From Penium margaritaceum (taxonomy: Eukaryota > Streptophyta > Zygnematophyceae > Desmidiales > Peniaceae): a DNA stretch of 24,617 nucleotides. The notes beneath the pieces were generated by a model. The model worked only from the letters and a program-made list of their open reading frames with translations, was not told the origin of the DNA and ran no database searches. The position numbers were made by a program, and so were the translations under genes. Positions 9,867 through 19,730 of the stretch are shown here, in pieces (position 1 is the stretch's first letter; every line of letters starts with the position of its first letter). The stretch is from NCBI GenBank assembly GCA_023375785.1, contig SZWC01004973.1:124104-148720 (forward strand), in the 5' to 3' direction.

Positions 9867-10120
9867 GAGAGAGAGGGGTTTGGGAGGAGGGATGAAGAGG
9901 GAAGGGCAAGCGGAGAGGGAGGAGGGCCAAAAAGAGCAGGGGAAGGGGAAAAGAAGGGAGGAAGGGCAAGCGGAAGGGGGTGTTGAGATGGCGGGGGAGG
10001 AAGGGGTGGAGGTGGGAAGGGCGAGCAAAGGGATGGGGAGGAAGGAGCTGAGCGGAGGGAGGAGGGGAAGGCATAAGAGGGGGAGGAGGGCAGAGGGGGA
10101 GCGTAAGCAGAGGGAGGAAG

Positions 10121-10661
10121 TGTTGATGTTTGTGGGGTACAGCAAGGGCTAGGTTCCTTGCTGCTGGGACTGTTAGTGCTTGGAGTGCAACCACAGATAG
10201 AGTAAAAAGCTGTAACTGGGAGAATGCTATGACTGAATGACTGTAGTTGATCACAGCTTTAGAACAAGAAATGTTACAGCAAACACAGCTCAGGTAGAGA
10301 CCAACTCTGGAATCTCACGCCTAGACACAACTCCTCGTCCACAGGTGGGCAACATCTAGCAAGACATCTCCATCAAAGTAGCTTGGGTATTGGACGTAGT
10401 CTGGAAACCATTTTTAGGTAGTCAGGCCTTGAGGTTTTCAGGGGCATCCTCCTGCCCAAGCTAGCAGATTGCTGCTAGGCTTGCTGGGGTCTAGAGAGGA
10501 GTGTCTGAAAATTCTTGGCCTCAGGTGATGTCTGGAATTGGTGGAGACTATTGTGGTAGACAGCAGGTGGAAAGCTTGGTGATGGCTGAGTTAGTCTCTA
10601 GCTGAGCTGTGTTTGCTGTAATGTTTCTTGTACTCTATATTTGATGAACTACAGTCATTCA
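10121..10661 (+). repeat. 5' LTR, left part, with first inverted-repeat arm
   Basis: The LTR begins TGTTGATGTTTGTGG at 10121, directly after the purine tract. Bases 10121-10307 form the first arm of an inverted repeat whose second arm is 10588-10661 continued at 14591-14700. I judge the arms roughly 85% identical by eye. A 280-bp unique spacer (10308-10587) separates them. The left part ends with the LINE target-site copy at 10650-10661. Confidence 0.7.
10650..10661. repeat. LINE target-site duplication, left copy
   Basis: TACAGTCATTCA at 10650-10661 is repeated exactly at 14579-14590. The two copies bracket the LINE. Removing the LINE and one copy restores continuity of the second LTR arm against the first arm, independent support that this is the insertion site. 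Confidence 0.9.
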
Positions 10662-10662
10662 T

Positions 10663-13600
10663 CCAACAGATTTCCTTCTAAGAGATTTCAATACCACATG
10701 CTACACTATAGACCGACTCCCTCCAGAACAATCCAAAGACTCAGGCAGGTTCCAGAACACACTCCGTAACCACTCTTTACTCCACAGCTTCCGAACCCTC
10801 CACCCCACAGATACGGTTTACACCTTCCACTCTGCAGCACACAAGTTGTCAGCACGCCTCGACCAAATCTACCACTCATTTGCAATCAACCACATCGTCA
10901 AAAAGGTATTTCTTGTGGGCATCTAGAAACATCTCTCAGATCATATCGCAGCCCCAATCCTCTCAGCTGGGCTTAAAACTTTGAAAACGATGGACAAAAG
11001 TAACTGGCGTCTCAACACATCACTTCTACTCAGGCCGCGAGGAATTGAAATCCTTCGGACATCCTTCCAAGGCAGTTGGAAAGCTTACAAAGCTTTGATC
11101 AAAAACCTTTTCATCAAATATAGCATCGAGGAGGCAAAACGAGTCCTTAAGACTAATACCATATTCAAAGACTTATGCACGACACCAAAGAAAAAACATG
11201 CCACTATCCCCAGAATACCAAACTACAACACACACTACAGGAAGCGGAAAACTCTCTTAGCAAATACATCCTACACGAACAGAAGCATAAACACGCTATA
11301 GCACAACTCAAATACAACAAAGACATTGGTTGCGCGTCGGACCTTCTATCCGGGTACATACGAGCAAGGAAACAAGCAAACATTATCGCAGCCCTCAACA
11401 GGGCAGACGGGTCGACAACCACAGATCCCGACGAAATCAAAACTATAATCTGTGACTTTTATATCCCACTCTTTACGCCAAAAGTAACAAACCCGACACT
11501 GGAACCTCTACCATCATTACGACAGGTCCCACAGAACCTGAGGCATATTTTAGACCGTGATATTACCGAAAATGAAATAATTGCCGCCATTAAGAAATTA
11601 GCCAAAAACAAAAGCCCAGGCCCAGATGGTCTCCCAGCAGAGTTTTACCAAGCAAACCCCCGAGAAGTCGCGCAAAGAGTACTTATTTCCTTTCAAAAAA
11701 AATGAAAAACCCAGCCGGTTTTCCTTCGGTCACGGACTCCAGAAGCTGCCTACTATTAAAAAAGGGGGACCCAAGAGACCCAAGAAACTACCGCCCAATT
11801 TCTTTGCTGAACACTGACTGCAAAAATCTTATGAAACTCCTCGTGGAACGGCTAAAACATATACTACCACACGTCATTAGCCCCAAACAAATTGGTTTTG
11901 TACATGGTCAAAATATTAAAGACACCATGTCCTGTATCTTCGACCTCCAATTCTGGGCTAAAAACTCCGGAGAGAATATAACATTCCTTCTCGCATATTT
12001 TGAAAAAGCGTACGATACACTATTAAGACCTCACCTATTTCGGACTATGCAAGCCATGGGTTTCCCGCCCGTTTTTAACAAGTGGATCCAAACCTCACTA
12101 GAAACTACAAGAACGAGTTTTGTCATAAACGGAACTGTGTCCAAGCAAATCATCACACTAATCGGAGTCAGACAAGGCTGCCCTATAGCACCGATTTTAT
12201 TTGTTATTGCGATGGAACCAATAAATAGACTCTACACCATTTACATTGAACGACCAATCCAGTCCCTGCCTTCCTGCCCCACTTTCGGAGCATATGCAGA
12301 CGATCCATACCTGTTTATCAGAAACAAAGATAACCTGAGAAAATTGGAATGGACTCTGGAACACAGCAAAACAATGACTGGTCTTAAAGCAAGCAAAGCA
12401 AAAACAATCCTTTTTCCCGCCAACCAATGCAGCCAGACAATAAAAACACAATTCTTCACAACGACAACAGAACCACAACGAGTCCTTGGCCTCTATCTAG
12501 ATCACGACCTCGATCGGAAAGACATGTGGGAAAAGATAGCCCAAAAAATCCACAATGCAGCGGAAATGTGGCGTCGTCTTCATTTCACACTGCAAACACG
12601 TTTAACAAGTATCAATGCGTACCTTATTGCAAAATTCCTTTTTCAATCTGACCTATCATACCCATCTGCGTCAACACTCAACCAAATCAAAACCAACCCT
12701 TCTAAGCTTTCTCTTGTCTTCAAAGATAGACGGAAAGATCCGCTTTATAAACAAGAACCTGGCCATTACACCCCGCACAGAAGGAGGCCTCGGAATGTTA
12801 TGGCCACCCACCCTAATACAGGCACAAGGAGCATTGTACATCTACAAGCTCCTTAACCTGGGTACGAACATTGGAAAATACTTGCGTGCAAAACAAACCC
12901 TGCCACCAAAAAGGGCCACCTGTTCCTCTCACATCCTCTAATCCTAAGGTCCAAACTTCTAACCAAGTCCAGATGGACGGAAAACCTCCAACACTTCCTT
13001 AAAACCAACCCGGAAATCCTCCCGCCAACCCTAATCATCCGTGAACTCTTACACAAATACGTGGCATATAATAGGTTCATCCTCAAACCCGGAGGTAAAC
13101 CCTTCGGATTGGATCAAGGAGAAGGATTTCTGCTGACGGAAGAATATCAGGTCAAAGATCTTTACCCGGAAATCGCAGCCACAATATTTCCAGACTTCAA
13201 ATTCAAACCGATCACAGCATATAAAATCCAAAGAAAAAAACGTCCTGGACAGAGCACGAAGTGCATTACCCCCAACCTGGAAGCACATCATCGTCAACCG
13301 CATACTCCCAACACTAGACGACAGCAGTATTTGGTGTCTTACGTCCTTCGCAAACCATCAACAACAGCTTGTCAGCAAAACTTCCCTCAACGGAACAGTA
13401 CTCATGGCGGAAACCTTATCCGTTGAGCCTGACCTCTCTCTCACAAGGACAGATTACCCGATAAGACCCCTTCTCACCCTAGATGGTTGGATACCAATCC
13501 ATACCAGAGATAACAAAATCCTGGGGGTTTGCACGGACACATGCAACCCTAACTGGAGACTGCCAGGGAAAACACCTAAATTAATGGACTTGTACCGATC

Positions 13601-14303
13601 AATCCTACCCACAGAACTAAAACCACTTGAGTACACAGAGAAGTGGATATTAAGCAATAACTCGGCCTGCCACCCAAACTTCATCCAGCAACTCCTGAAA
13701 GCAAACTCAATATCCGTTAAGGCTCGAGATGTAGGCCTGCGAATAGTCATTTTCAGCATTCAAATACGCCAGAGAATGAAACTTTTCCCACCCCCCTTCG
13801 TTAACATTTGTCCCCTTTGCCTCCTTCATTCAGAAACGATTCAACATGCTTTCCACATGTGTCCTAAAATTAGGCAGGTCATTGACAAATGTCTACGATG
13901 CTTGCAACTGTTCTGCAACAAGTCAAGTGAACATCCATTCCTCTTCCAAAACTCACACTCTAGATTCCAATGGTGGCAATCAATCCAATGTATCACCTTT
14001 CATGAAATATGGAAGTATTGCTGTGTGGTTTCTCTCGGCAATCTTAAATCTCTTAAAAAACCAACATCCCTCCTCTGTCTGTCCATCCTCGAAACGTTCA
14101 AAGATCACCGAACCCTGTATCTCATCTCCATATCTAACTCGTTCCCAAAACGAGCACACACAATTCTAACGTCCCTCACGGAGACTCCGGAAATATGCTT
14201 ATTAGAAAAAAAAGTCAACCCTCCGCACCTTGTCCTTGCACCTACTCTACGCAACATCTGGTTAAGCAAATCGAACCCTTTTGGGGGGGCCGAGTATTTC
14301 TAG
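10663..14303 (+). pseudogene. LINE ORF2 relic: endonuclease C-terminus, reverse transcriptase, zf-RVT
   Basis: The frame opens inside the endonuclease with RDFN (from 10681), then YTFHSAA and ARLDQIY (the SRxD-like block) and SDH (about 10936-10944), but a TAG at 10924 interrupts it. The RT carries KNKSPGPDGLPAEFY (about 11607-11651), NYRPISLLN (11786-11812), a motif A reading AYFEKAYD, a motif B-like GVRQGCPIAP (12167-12196) and YADD (12293-12304). A zf-RVT finger of the form C-x2-C-x8-H-x4-C spans about 13809-13862, and the last stop is TAG at 14301. The catalytic Asp of RT motif A is Tyr (TAT, 11996-11998). Frame changes occur near 11190, 11695, 12705, 12890 and 13235, several at A-runs. 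The copy cannot make an active enzyme. The intact protein would nick DNA and copy its own RNA at the nick. Confidence 0.88.
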
Positions 14304-14578
14304 TTAGTGCCCTCTGCTAAAGAGAACACTATCTAGAACCCCCACGCGCACGGTTACGACCGCGGCGGAAGATATTCTTGGGGGTGGGGTTAGTGGGTGA
14401 GACTCCCACATAACCCATAGGACGAAGGTCCTGTGGGTACCTACACTGGTGTGGATAACCACATGAGACACAGCCGGTGGCTGAAAGTCTCCGCCAGAGA
14501 GAAGTAACACTGATTACTCTCAAGGGTGCAGCATAGGTTCCCTCACCTCCAAGGCCCTCTCACGGCCAAAAAATAAAT
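14304..14578 (+). other. LINE 3' UTR and A-rich tail
   Basis: Between the final ORF2 stop and the duplicated target site are 275 bp without coding potential, ending in AAAAAATAAAT. I recognise no conserved 3' UTR structure. The tail is short and impure, which fits an older insertion. Confidence 0.7.
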
Positions 14579-14590
14579 TACAGTCATTCA
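14579..14590. repeat. LINE target-site duplication, right copy
   Basis: Exact second copy of the 12-bp TACAGTCATTCA found at 10650-10661. The LTR sequence resumes immediately after it. Confidence 0.9.
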
Positions 14591-14700
14591 ATCCCAGCAT
14601 TCTCCTAGTTCCAGCTTTTTACTCTGTGTAGTTGATCTCCAAGCACAACGGTCCCAGTAGCAAGGAACCTAGCCCTTGTTGCACACCACAAACATCAACA
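14591..14700 (+). repeat. 5' LTR, right part, second inverted-repeat arm end
   Basis: Reverse-complemented, this segment matches 10121-10234: both share CAAGGGCTAGGTTCCTTGCT, GAGTAAAAAGCT and GGAGAATGCT. It ends CCACAAACATCAACA, the mirror of the LTR start, with the terminal CA at 14699-14700 directly before the primer-binding site. Confidence 0.75.
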
Positions 14701-14712
14701 TGGTATCAGAGC
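14701..14712 (+). promoter_or_regulatory. Primer-binding site, complementary to the 3' end of initiator tRNA-Met
   Basis: TGGTATCAGAGC follows the LTR end without a gap. This word is complementary to the 3' end of plant initiator tRNA-Met and is the standard minus-strand primer site of many plant copia and non-autonomous LTR elements. It fixes the LTR boundary and the element's orientation. Confidence 0.88.
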
Positions 14713-14728
14713 ACAAGGATGTCCGGAC

Positions 14729-16900
14729 ATGCTCAACATGCAATTAGAGCAGCAGACCCATGCCACCAGCAAGAAGCAAGAGTTACAGCTCAAGCTTCAA
14801 AGGATGATAACGACTGTCATCACTCACCAGTGGCAGGGTGAGCGCATGATGTGGCGATCCTCCACACCTGGAGTTATTGAGGATGCTTTGAGTGACCTCA
14901 TTATGGAGAGTCCAAAAATGGTCACTGAACAACTGATTGACCTTCCAGCGCCAAGCTTGTGGATGGACCAAGTATGTGGTCCAAGGAGAGAGCAAGCGAT
15001 AGCTGAGGAGGCGGAGCGCTCAAGAAAGGAGGCGCTTCTGACAAGTGCATGCCGAGACAACGTGCCTGGAAATAAAGCCTTGTGAGAGTAGTTGACTCAC
15101 AAGTGTCTTTCACTCTTACCTTCCAAAGAGGAGGGCACGAGTTTTGAAGCTCACCTTCCACAGCTTCAACAGCAGTTGTCCCAGATTCAGCAGCATGTGC
15201 ATCTTTAGCATCAGCTACAACTGGCACAACTACCATCGTCATCAACTGCAACAGTCTCGCAGGCAGATGTGGCAATGTTTATGCCACAAGTCCTCATTCC
15301 AATGCAGATGCCAGTGCTACGATCAGAAACGTCAGGCATGACACAGATTTGCACCGTTCAGCCACAACACGCTACAACGGAGGTGCCATCCGTTGCACTC
15401 GTACCACGACTGCTTGATACAGGTCAGCATAAGACAGCTGGGGAGCAAGCTTTCATGCATGAAAGCACAGAGCAACGGCAGCAGATTGGCAAGCAGCAGC
15501 TCCTTTGCCAACGGGAGTGGCTTACCTATGAGCTGCTAGCTGCCCAGGCAGCTCAACCTACAGGTTAGGTGACGTAGCCAGCAACAGAATGAGGCCTTGT
15601 TGCTGAATAAGGCTTCATCAGAGTTACATAAGCCATCTGCACACCTGCCACAGCTCAGTTCTCCTTCAGATATGCCAGAGTGTGTCTGTCCTCAGAAGAC
15701 AAACTCAGATTCATCTGCTCATGGAGGATGCATTTATATCCTTGTGATGTTCCTTGAAGCATCCACGATGGCACCATTACTACAGGCAAAGCGTGTAGTA
15801 GTGCCACTAGGTTTTCAATCGCTACAAGCAGCAGCTCACGACAAGCAGTGGTAGTTTTCAAACACCCACGTGATGATTGCACGAGAGTCAACATTACTCC
15901 ATGCATTGATTTGCAAGTTGCAAGCAGGGAATCCATTGGAAACAACCAAGGTTGCCGGAGAGCCAAGGAAAGCAACCGTCTTGCAAGAGCTCATGGAGGG
16001 TGGAGTGGTGGCCAAGGAACCAGATGCCCATAAGCAGCTTGGCAACGACAAGCAGCAGATGCAACGACAGTGCCCATTTGATAGAAAAGTGTCGGCACTT
16101 GTGGTCAAAGGGTTGAAAGTCTCGCCAAACTTCCATAAGCTGACCAACAAAGCAGAGAGAGAGTTCTCATACTCCATCCTACAAAAGACAACCTAGCAGC
16201 TGAATGCTGATGGTGCAGCAGAACAGCTGAGGTGCAGGTGTCTTTCGGAGCTGAGAGAGGTTCACATGAGCCTCAAAGCGCGTAACAAGCTGACTCCTCA
16301 TCAGCTTGTACGCACCCAACGTGAGATTAGCATGCACTGCTGACGCACAAGGTGGGGAGGCAAAAGCCAGTTTACAACGTGCAAGAGTAGTAGAGATGCA
16401 GCCAGTACTCGTGTATGGGGCCACGAGTATGTGGGAGCTCAAAGAATGAACTTATGAGCTGCAATTGCATCAACACAGCATTGGTACAAGAGTAAGCAAC
16501 ATGGTGGCAGCTCCACCACCACCACCATCAGCACAACGGTGACGAGCACACCATCGCAGAACCCGTTCCATGACGCGGAGCGGGCAGAAGCGGAGGAAGA
16601 AGAAAAACAAAAAGAAAGGGGAGCGTCTGAGTGAAAAACAAGGGGATGGTATCCCAAAGCACCATTTGGTTGTAGTGTCGGCACCAACAAGTGCAACAAA
16701 AGTACAAGTGCAGCAGAGTTTCATGATGCATTGGAGCAACCGTATTCAAGGTGTGCGACTGTTTGCTCGGGCACATCATCATGGTGCTCCTCATTGTCAG
16801 CAAGCAGGTGTGGATCCAAAGGCAATGCAAACCCAAAAGAAAAACCTGCAATGGTAACGATCCTCTCAGTGAGAACACATCAATTTTTTCATCTTCAGAA
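14729..16900 (+). pseudogene. Broken Gln-rich reading frames (possible decayed gag)
   Basis: From 14729 a frame reads MLNMQLEQQ and continues as a Gln/Glu-rich, probably helical segment to a TGA at 15083. The same frame resumes through Gln-rich sequence to 15568 with a few stops. Another frame (15597-16196) continues in the same style. A Lys/Arg-rich patch (RSGQKRRKKKNKKKG) is encoded at about 16573-16620. I see no zinc knuckle, protease Asp triad or pol motif. The position after the primer-binding site suggests a gag-like or filler region, but no known family is recognised. It could also be non-coding repeat with CAG/CAA bias. Confidence 0.3.
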
Positions 16901-17165
16901 TTGACCACGAAAATACTAGAAAGGATGCATTTCGCATCCGAGGAGACCTCTGCCCTCTTTTAAGCAGCCAAGTGAATGTAAACTCCTGAGCACATCTACA
17001 GAGGAGCATGTTGGAATCAGTTATAGATGCAGCTGCCGTGAAGGTTCCAGCAGCAGCTTACTTTGTCAAAGCAACAAAAAAGAAGATTATGGAATGAGGG
17101 GGAGGAAGAGCAAAGGTGTTGGTCAAGCCTTGAGGCAGCCCGTAATGCAGCAAGCTGAGAAGTGG

Positions 17166-17340
17166 AAAAAATCTGCCGGTATGGCAGGTAGACGCAATAA
17201 GCCGGCCACGTGTCTGGTGGCATGCACAAATGGAGCCGTTATGCTCCATGGCAAAATCCTGCCAGAGTGGCAGGTGGAGGCAGTAAGCCCACCTGGTGTC
17301 AGGTGTGATGGAAACTGGGGCAGCCCTCAGGGAGGTGATC
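17166..17340. repeat. Imperfect 85-bp tandem duplication
   Basis: AAAATCTGCC...ATGGCAGGTAGACGCAATAAGC (from 17168) recurs as AAAATCCTGCC...GTGGCAGGTGGAGGCAGTAAGC (from 17253). The copies are diverged. No gene is apparent; the repeat lies near the right end of the internal region. Confidence 0.6.
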
Positions 17341-17393
17341 AGGCTCACTAGAGCCGCCTAGGCAGGACCAACTGTTTGTGAGAGGGGGTTGCA

Positions 17394-17952
17394 TGTTGTA
17401 CAGACAGAAATTACCGAAGCGAATGTAGGTTTGCAGAGAACGCGAATGGCTAAATCAACTCTTGAGTGAGGAAGTACATCATCACAGCTTTCTAACAAGC
17501 CCTTATATGCCTCATTTGGCTAAGGGATCACTGAGATCCACTCTGACAAAGCTCACCCTCTAGCACACTCCTAGCCTAGCGGGATGAGCGGCAGTCACGT
17601 TGTCACACAAGAGAATTATGTCTCGCATGGCCTGCATGTCTAATAATCATACACTGGTCCTTCCTTGAAGTCTCTTGGACGTCCTCCAGCCGTCTTTTCT
17701 ACTTGAAGGCCGCTCACAGCCATCCTGGCCAATAATCCTGCCGCCTTTTGAGCTCAAAGTCATCAGGTCGTCACTTGAACCCGACTCATAATCTCCAAAC
17801 TTTGGAAATCCATATCTCACTCAAACGGACTCCGAATTGAGTCCCGTAAAGTGCACTAAAACCTGTGAAACATCCCCTATGCAGCTCTCATTCCAGATGA
17901 TTTTTATCGAGCAACCTATTTTTGTCACTTTCTTGCACTCTCATATCCATCA
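17394..17952 (-). repeat. 3' LTR of the minus-strand copia element
   Basis: On the minus strand the LTR begins TGATGGATATGAGAG right after a purine tract and ends GTCTGTACAACA, giving TG...CA ends and a length of 559 bp. A TATA-like word (CATATAAGG, plus 17501-17509) lies about 440 bp into it, consistent with a U3 promoter. No second copy exists in the window to confirm the ends. Confidence 0.7.
17501..17509 (-). promoter_or_regulatory. TATA-like box in copia LTR
   Basis: Minus-strand CATATAAGG followed by GCTTG, at a position expected for the U3/R boundary of the LTR. Functional status is unknown. Confidence 0.4.
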
Positions 17953-17967
17953 TTCTCCCACTTTGCG
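17953..17967 (-). promoter_or_regulatory. Polypurine tract of the minus-strand copia
   Basis: Minus-strand CGCAAAGTGGGAGAA lies immediately upstream of the LTR start TGATGG and 11 bases after the pol stop codon. This is the expected place and composition for the plus-strand primer of reverse transcription. Confidence 0.7.
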
Positions 17968-17978
17968 AAAAACAAAAA

Positions 17979-19730
17979 TCACACAAGTCCGCACTGTCCC
18001 CTCAGCTGCTGAAAGCGGTACGCTGCCAGCGGCTTGGTTAGGAAGTCTGCCAACATCAAGCTTGAAGGGCAGAACTTGGTCTGCACCACCTGCTTTGCCA
18101 CAAGCTCGCGGATGAAGTGGTACCGCAGGTCGATGTGCTTGGTGTGGGCGTGAAACTCGGCGTTCTTGGTCAGAGCAATGGCGCTCATGTTGTCACAGTA
18201 GATGGTGGTCGCTGTGGTCTGCTGCTGTCCAAGGCTTGCCAGCATCTCACGCAGCCACACGGCTTTCTTTGCTGCTTCACTCCGGGCGATGTACTCTGCT
18301 TCGGTGGAGGAGAGGGCAACGCACTCTTGCTTCTTGCTCCGCCAACTGATTGCACCTCCCCCGAGCACAAACACAAACCCACTGGTTGACCTCCTTGTGT
18401 CCAGGTCACCTCCCCAATCTACGTCACTGTAGCCAATGAGGATGGGGCTGTTGTTGCCGTTGAAGGTGAGGCAAAGGCTGCTGCTGCTGTCAAGGTAGCG
18501 CAGCACGCGCTTGACCGCCTCCCAATGCGGCACGCCCGGATTCGCGCAAAACTTGCTTAACACTCCCACTGCTTGGCTGATGTCGAGGCGCCTGCCGACT
18601 GCTGCATACATGAGGCTTCCAACCGCTGCTTGGTATGGAACTGCTTCCATGCGGCTGCTCTCTTGCATGTCGCGGGGAGTCTGCGTCATGCTCAGCTTCG
18701 CTCCCACTTCCAGTGGTGTTGTTGCTTTGCGCGCTCCTGCCATGTTGAAGCGCTTGACAATGTCACTCACGTACGTGCTCTGCGACAACTCCAAAGATTG
18801 TTGCTGCCTGTCGTGCTTGACCTGAAGGCCAAGGTAGTAAATGAGCTCTCCCATGTCTTTCATGTCAAACCTGGCAGTAAGGGACTGCTTCACATCATGC
18901 AAAAGAGACTTGGAGTCAGATGCAATGAGCAGATCATCAACATAGAGCAAGATGATGACCTGGCTTGCCTCTTGAGTGCGCCCATAGACTGCATGATCAG
19001 CTTCACTACGCCCAAAGCCAAGGCCAGCCAGCTGCTCATCCATCTTGTGGTACCATGCTCGTGGTGCTTGCTTCAGGACGTAGAGGGCCTTCACAAGCTT
19101 GCACACCAAATCCGCCTTTCCCTCCACCACATACCCCTCCGGCTGCTCCATGTACACATCCTCCTCGAGGTCACCATTCAGAAATGCACAAGTCACATCC
19201 ATTTGGTGCACCTCCCAGTCCATAGCAGCAGCAAGAGCGAGGATCGCTCGCATGGATGGGAACTTTGCGACACTTGCAAATGTCTCATTGTAATCCACAC
19301 CCTCAGTCTGCGCATACCCCTTTGCAACCAGCCGTGCTTTGTACCTGAGCACCTTACCATCCGCACCACACTTGCGCCTGAAGATCCACCAACATCCGAT
19401 CATCTGGCTTTCGCGTGGAGCCTCCTCGAGAGTCCAGGTGCCGTTCTTCATGAGCGCACCATATTCCTCATCTGCTGCGGTACGCCAATCTGCCGCCTCG
19501 GCACTGCGCATGGCTTCAGCGAATGTGGCTCGGTCATCGGTGACTGTGAGGAAGAGAAGCTCGAGGTCAGACGACTCCGTTGGTGGTGGAACGGTGCACA
19601 GGTTCACCAGCTCCTCCAGTGGCCTCTGTTTGCTTGCGAGGCGCACGGATCGCCTCAGCGGCTCCCTACTATCCTTTGCACCTTTGTTGAGGCGTGCAGA
19701 CCATCGTGGCAGCTGTTGTGCGTTGCTTTG
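17979..19730 (-). CDS. Copia pol C-terminal part: reverse transcriptase and RNase H
   Basis: The frame is open from after a TAG at 19731-19733 to a TGA at 17979; the first Met in it is at 19646. A basic RRSVRLASK stretch precedes the RT. RT motifs follow: TWTLEEAPRE, IFRRKCGADGKVLRYKARLV, YAQTEGVDYNETFASV, HQMDVTCAFLNGDL (first catalytic Asp), LKQAPRAWY and YVDDLLIA (catalytic Asp pair). Then come AAVGRRLDISQAVG and RNase H with SDVDWGGD, STSGFVFVLGG, LSSTEAEYIA and KHIDLRYHFIREL, ending LADFLTKPL. All key acidic residues appear present. The usual SDADWAGD reads SDVDWGGD. Frame and motifs are well preserved, so it decayed little apart from the TAG. It would act in virus-like particles as part of a Gag-Pol polyprotein, which the truncation no longer allows. 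Confidence 0.9.
   Translation of the reverse strand, partial: QSNAQQLPRWSARLNKGAKDSREPLRRSVRLASKQRPLEELVNLCTVPPPTESSDLELLFLTVTDDRATFAEAMRSAEAADWRTAADEEYGALMKNGTWTLEEAPRESQMIGCWWIFRRKCGADGKVLRYKARLVAKGYAQTEGVDYNETFASVAKFPSMRAILALAAAMDWEVHQMDVTCAFLNGDLEEDVYMEQPEGYVVEGKADLVCKLVKALYVLKQAPRAWYHKMDEQLAGLGFGRSEADHAVYGRTQEASQVIILLYVDDLLIASDSKSLLHDVKQSLTARFDMKDMGELIYYLGLQVKHDRQQQSLELSQSTYVSDIVKRFNMAGARKATTPLEVGAKLSMTQTPRDMQESSRMEAVPYQAAVGSLMYAAVGRRLDISQAVGVLSKFCANPGVPHWEAVKRVLRYLDSSSSLCLTFNGNNSPILIGYSDVDWGGDLDTRRSTSGFVFVLGGGAISWRSKKQECVALSSTEAEYIARSEAAKKAVWLREMLASLGQQQTTATTIYCDNMSAIALTKNAEFHAHTKHIDLRYHFIRELVAKQVVQTKFCPSSLMLADFLTKPLAAYRFQQLRGQCGLV

Larger units (their letters stand above)
6120..10120. 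repeat. 4-kb purine-rich (GA/GGA) low-complexity domain
   Basis: The plus strand is strongly biased to G and A for about 4 kb, moderately from 6120 to 7500 and extremely from 7540 on, with pure GA runs (for example 7547-7575, 7976-7993, 8397-8416). The minus strand therefore reads as Ser/Leu/Pro-rich open frames of up to 769 codons, and the plus strand as Glu/Gly/Arg-rich frames. I do not consider any of them genes: their content follows base composition and no domain is visible. The LTR element begins exactly where the tract stops at 10120. Confidence 0.85.
10662..14578 (+). mobile_element. 5'-truncated L1-like LINE retrotransposon
   Basis: A 3.9-kb non-LTR retrotransposon copy flanked by an exact 12-bp duplication (10650-10661 and 14579-14590). 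It begins inside the apurinic endonuclease domain, so the 5' UTR, any ORF1 and the front of ORF2 are missing, which is the usual outcome of incomplete target-primed reverse transcription. It ends in an A-rich tail (AAAAAATAAAT). It carries the endonuclease end, RT and a C-terminal zinc finger, then about 275 bp of 3' UTR. It lies within the 5' LTR of the surrounding element and is therefore younger than that element. Confidence 0.9.
10121..17393 (+). mobile_element. Degenerate LTR retroelement without pol (LARD-like), interrupted by a LINE
   Basis: A 5' LTR of about 651 bp (10121-10661 and 14591-14700, split by the LINE) starts with TG, ends with CA and is followed directly by TGGTATCAGAGC, the primer-binding site typical of plant LTR elements. 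The internal region to 17393 has no recognisable protease, integrase, RT or RNase H, only broken Gln-rich frames. A purine run (GAGAGGGGG, 17380-17388) lies just before the minus-strand copia LTR and could be a polypurine tract, but no 3' LTR follows. This resembles a non-autonomous large retrotransposon derivative, or an element whose 3' part was displaced. The right boundary is my inference. Confidence 0.55.

Noticed and set aside
7945..10254. Open frame of 769 codons on the minus strand, Ser/Leu/Pro-rich
   Set aside because: It follows from purine bias plus a 151-bp repeat that has no stop in any minus-strand frame. The same unit is read in three frames in turn, which a real protein repeat would not do.
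16570..16857. Lys/Arg-rich small protein
   Set aside because: Only a short basic patch followed by unrecognised sequence inside a region of broken frames; no support for an independent gene.
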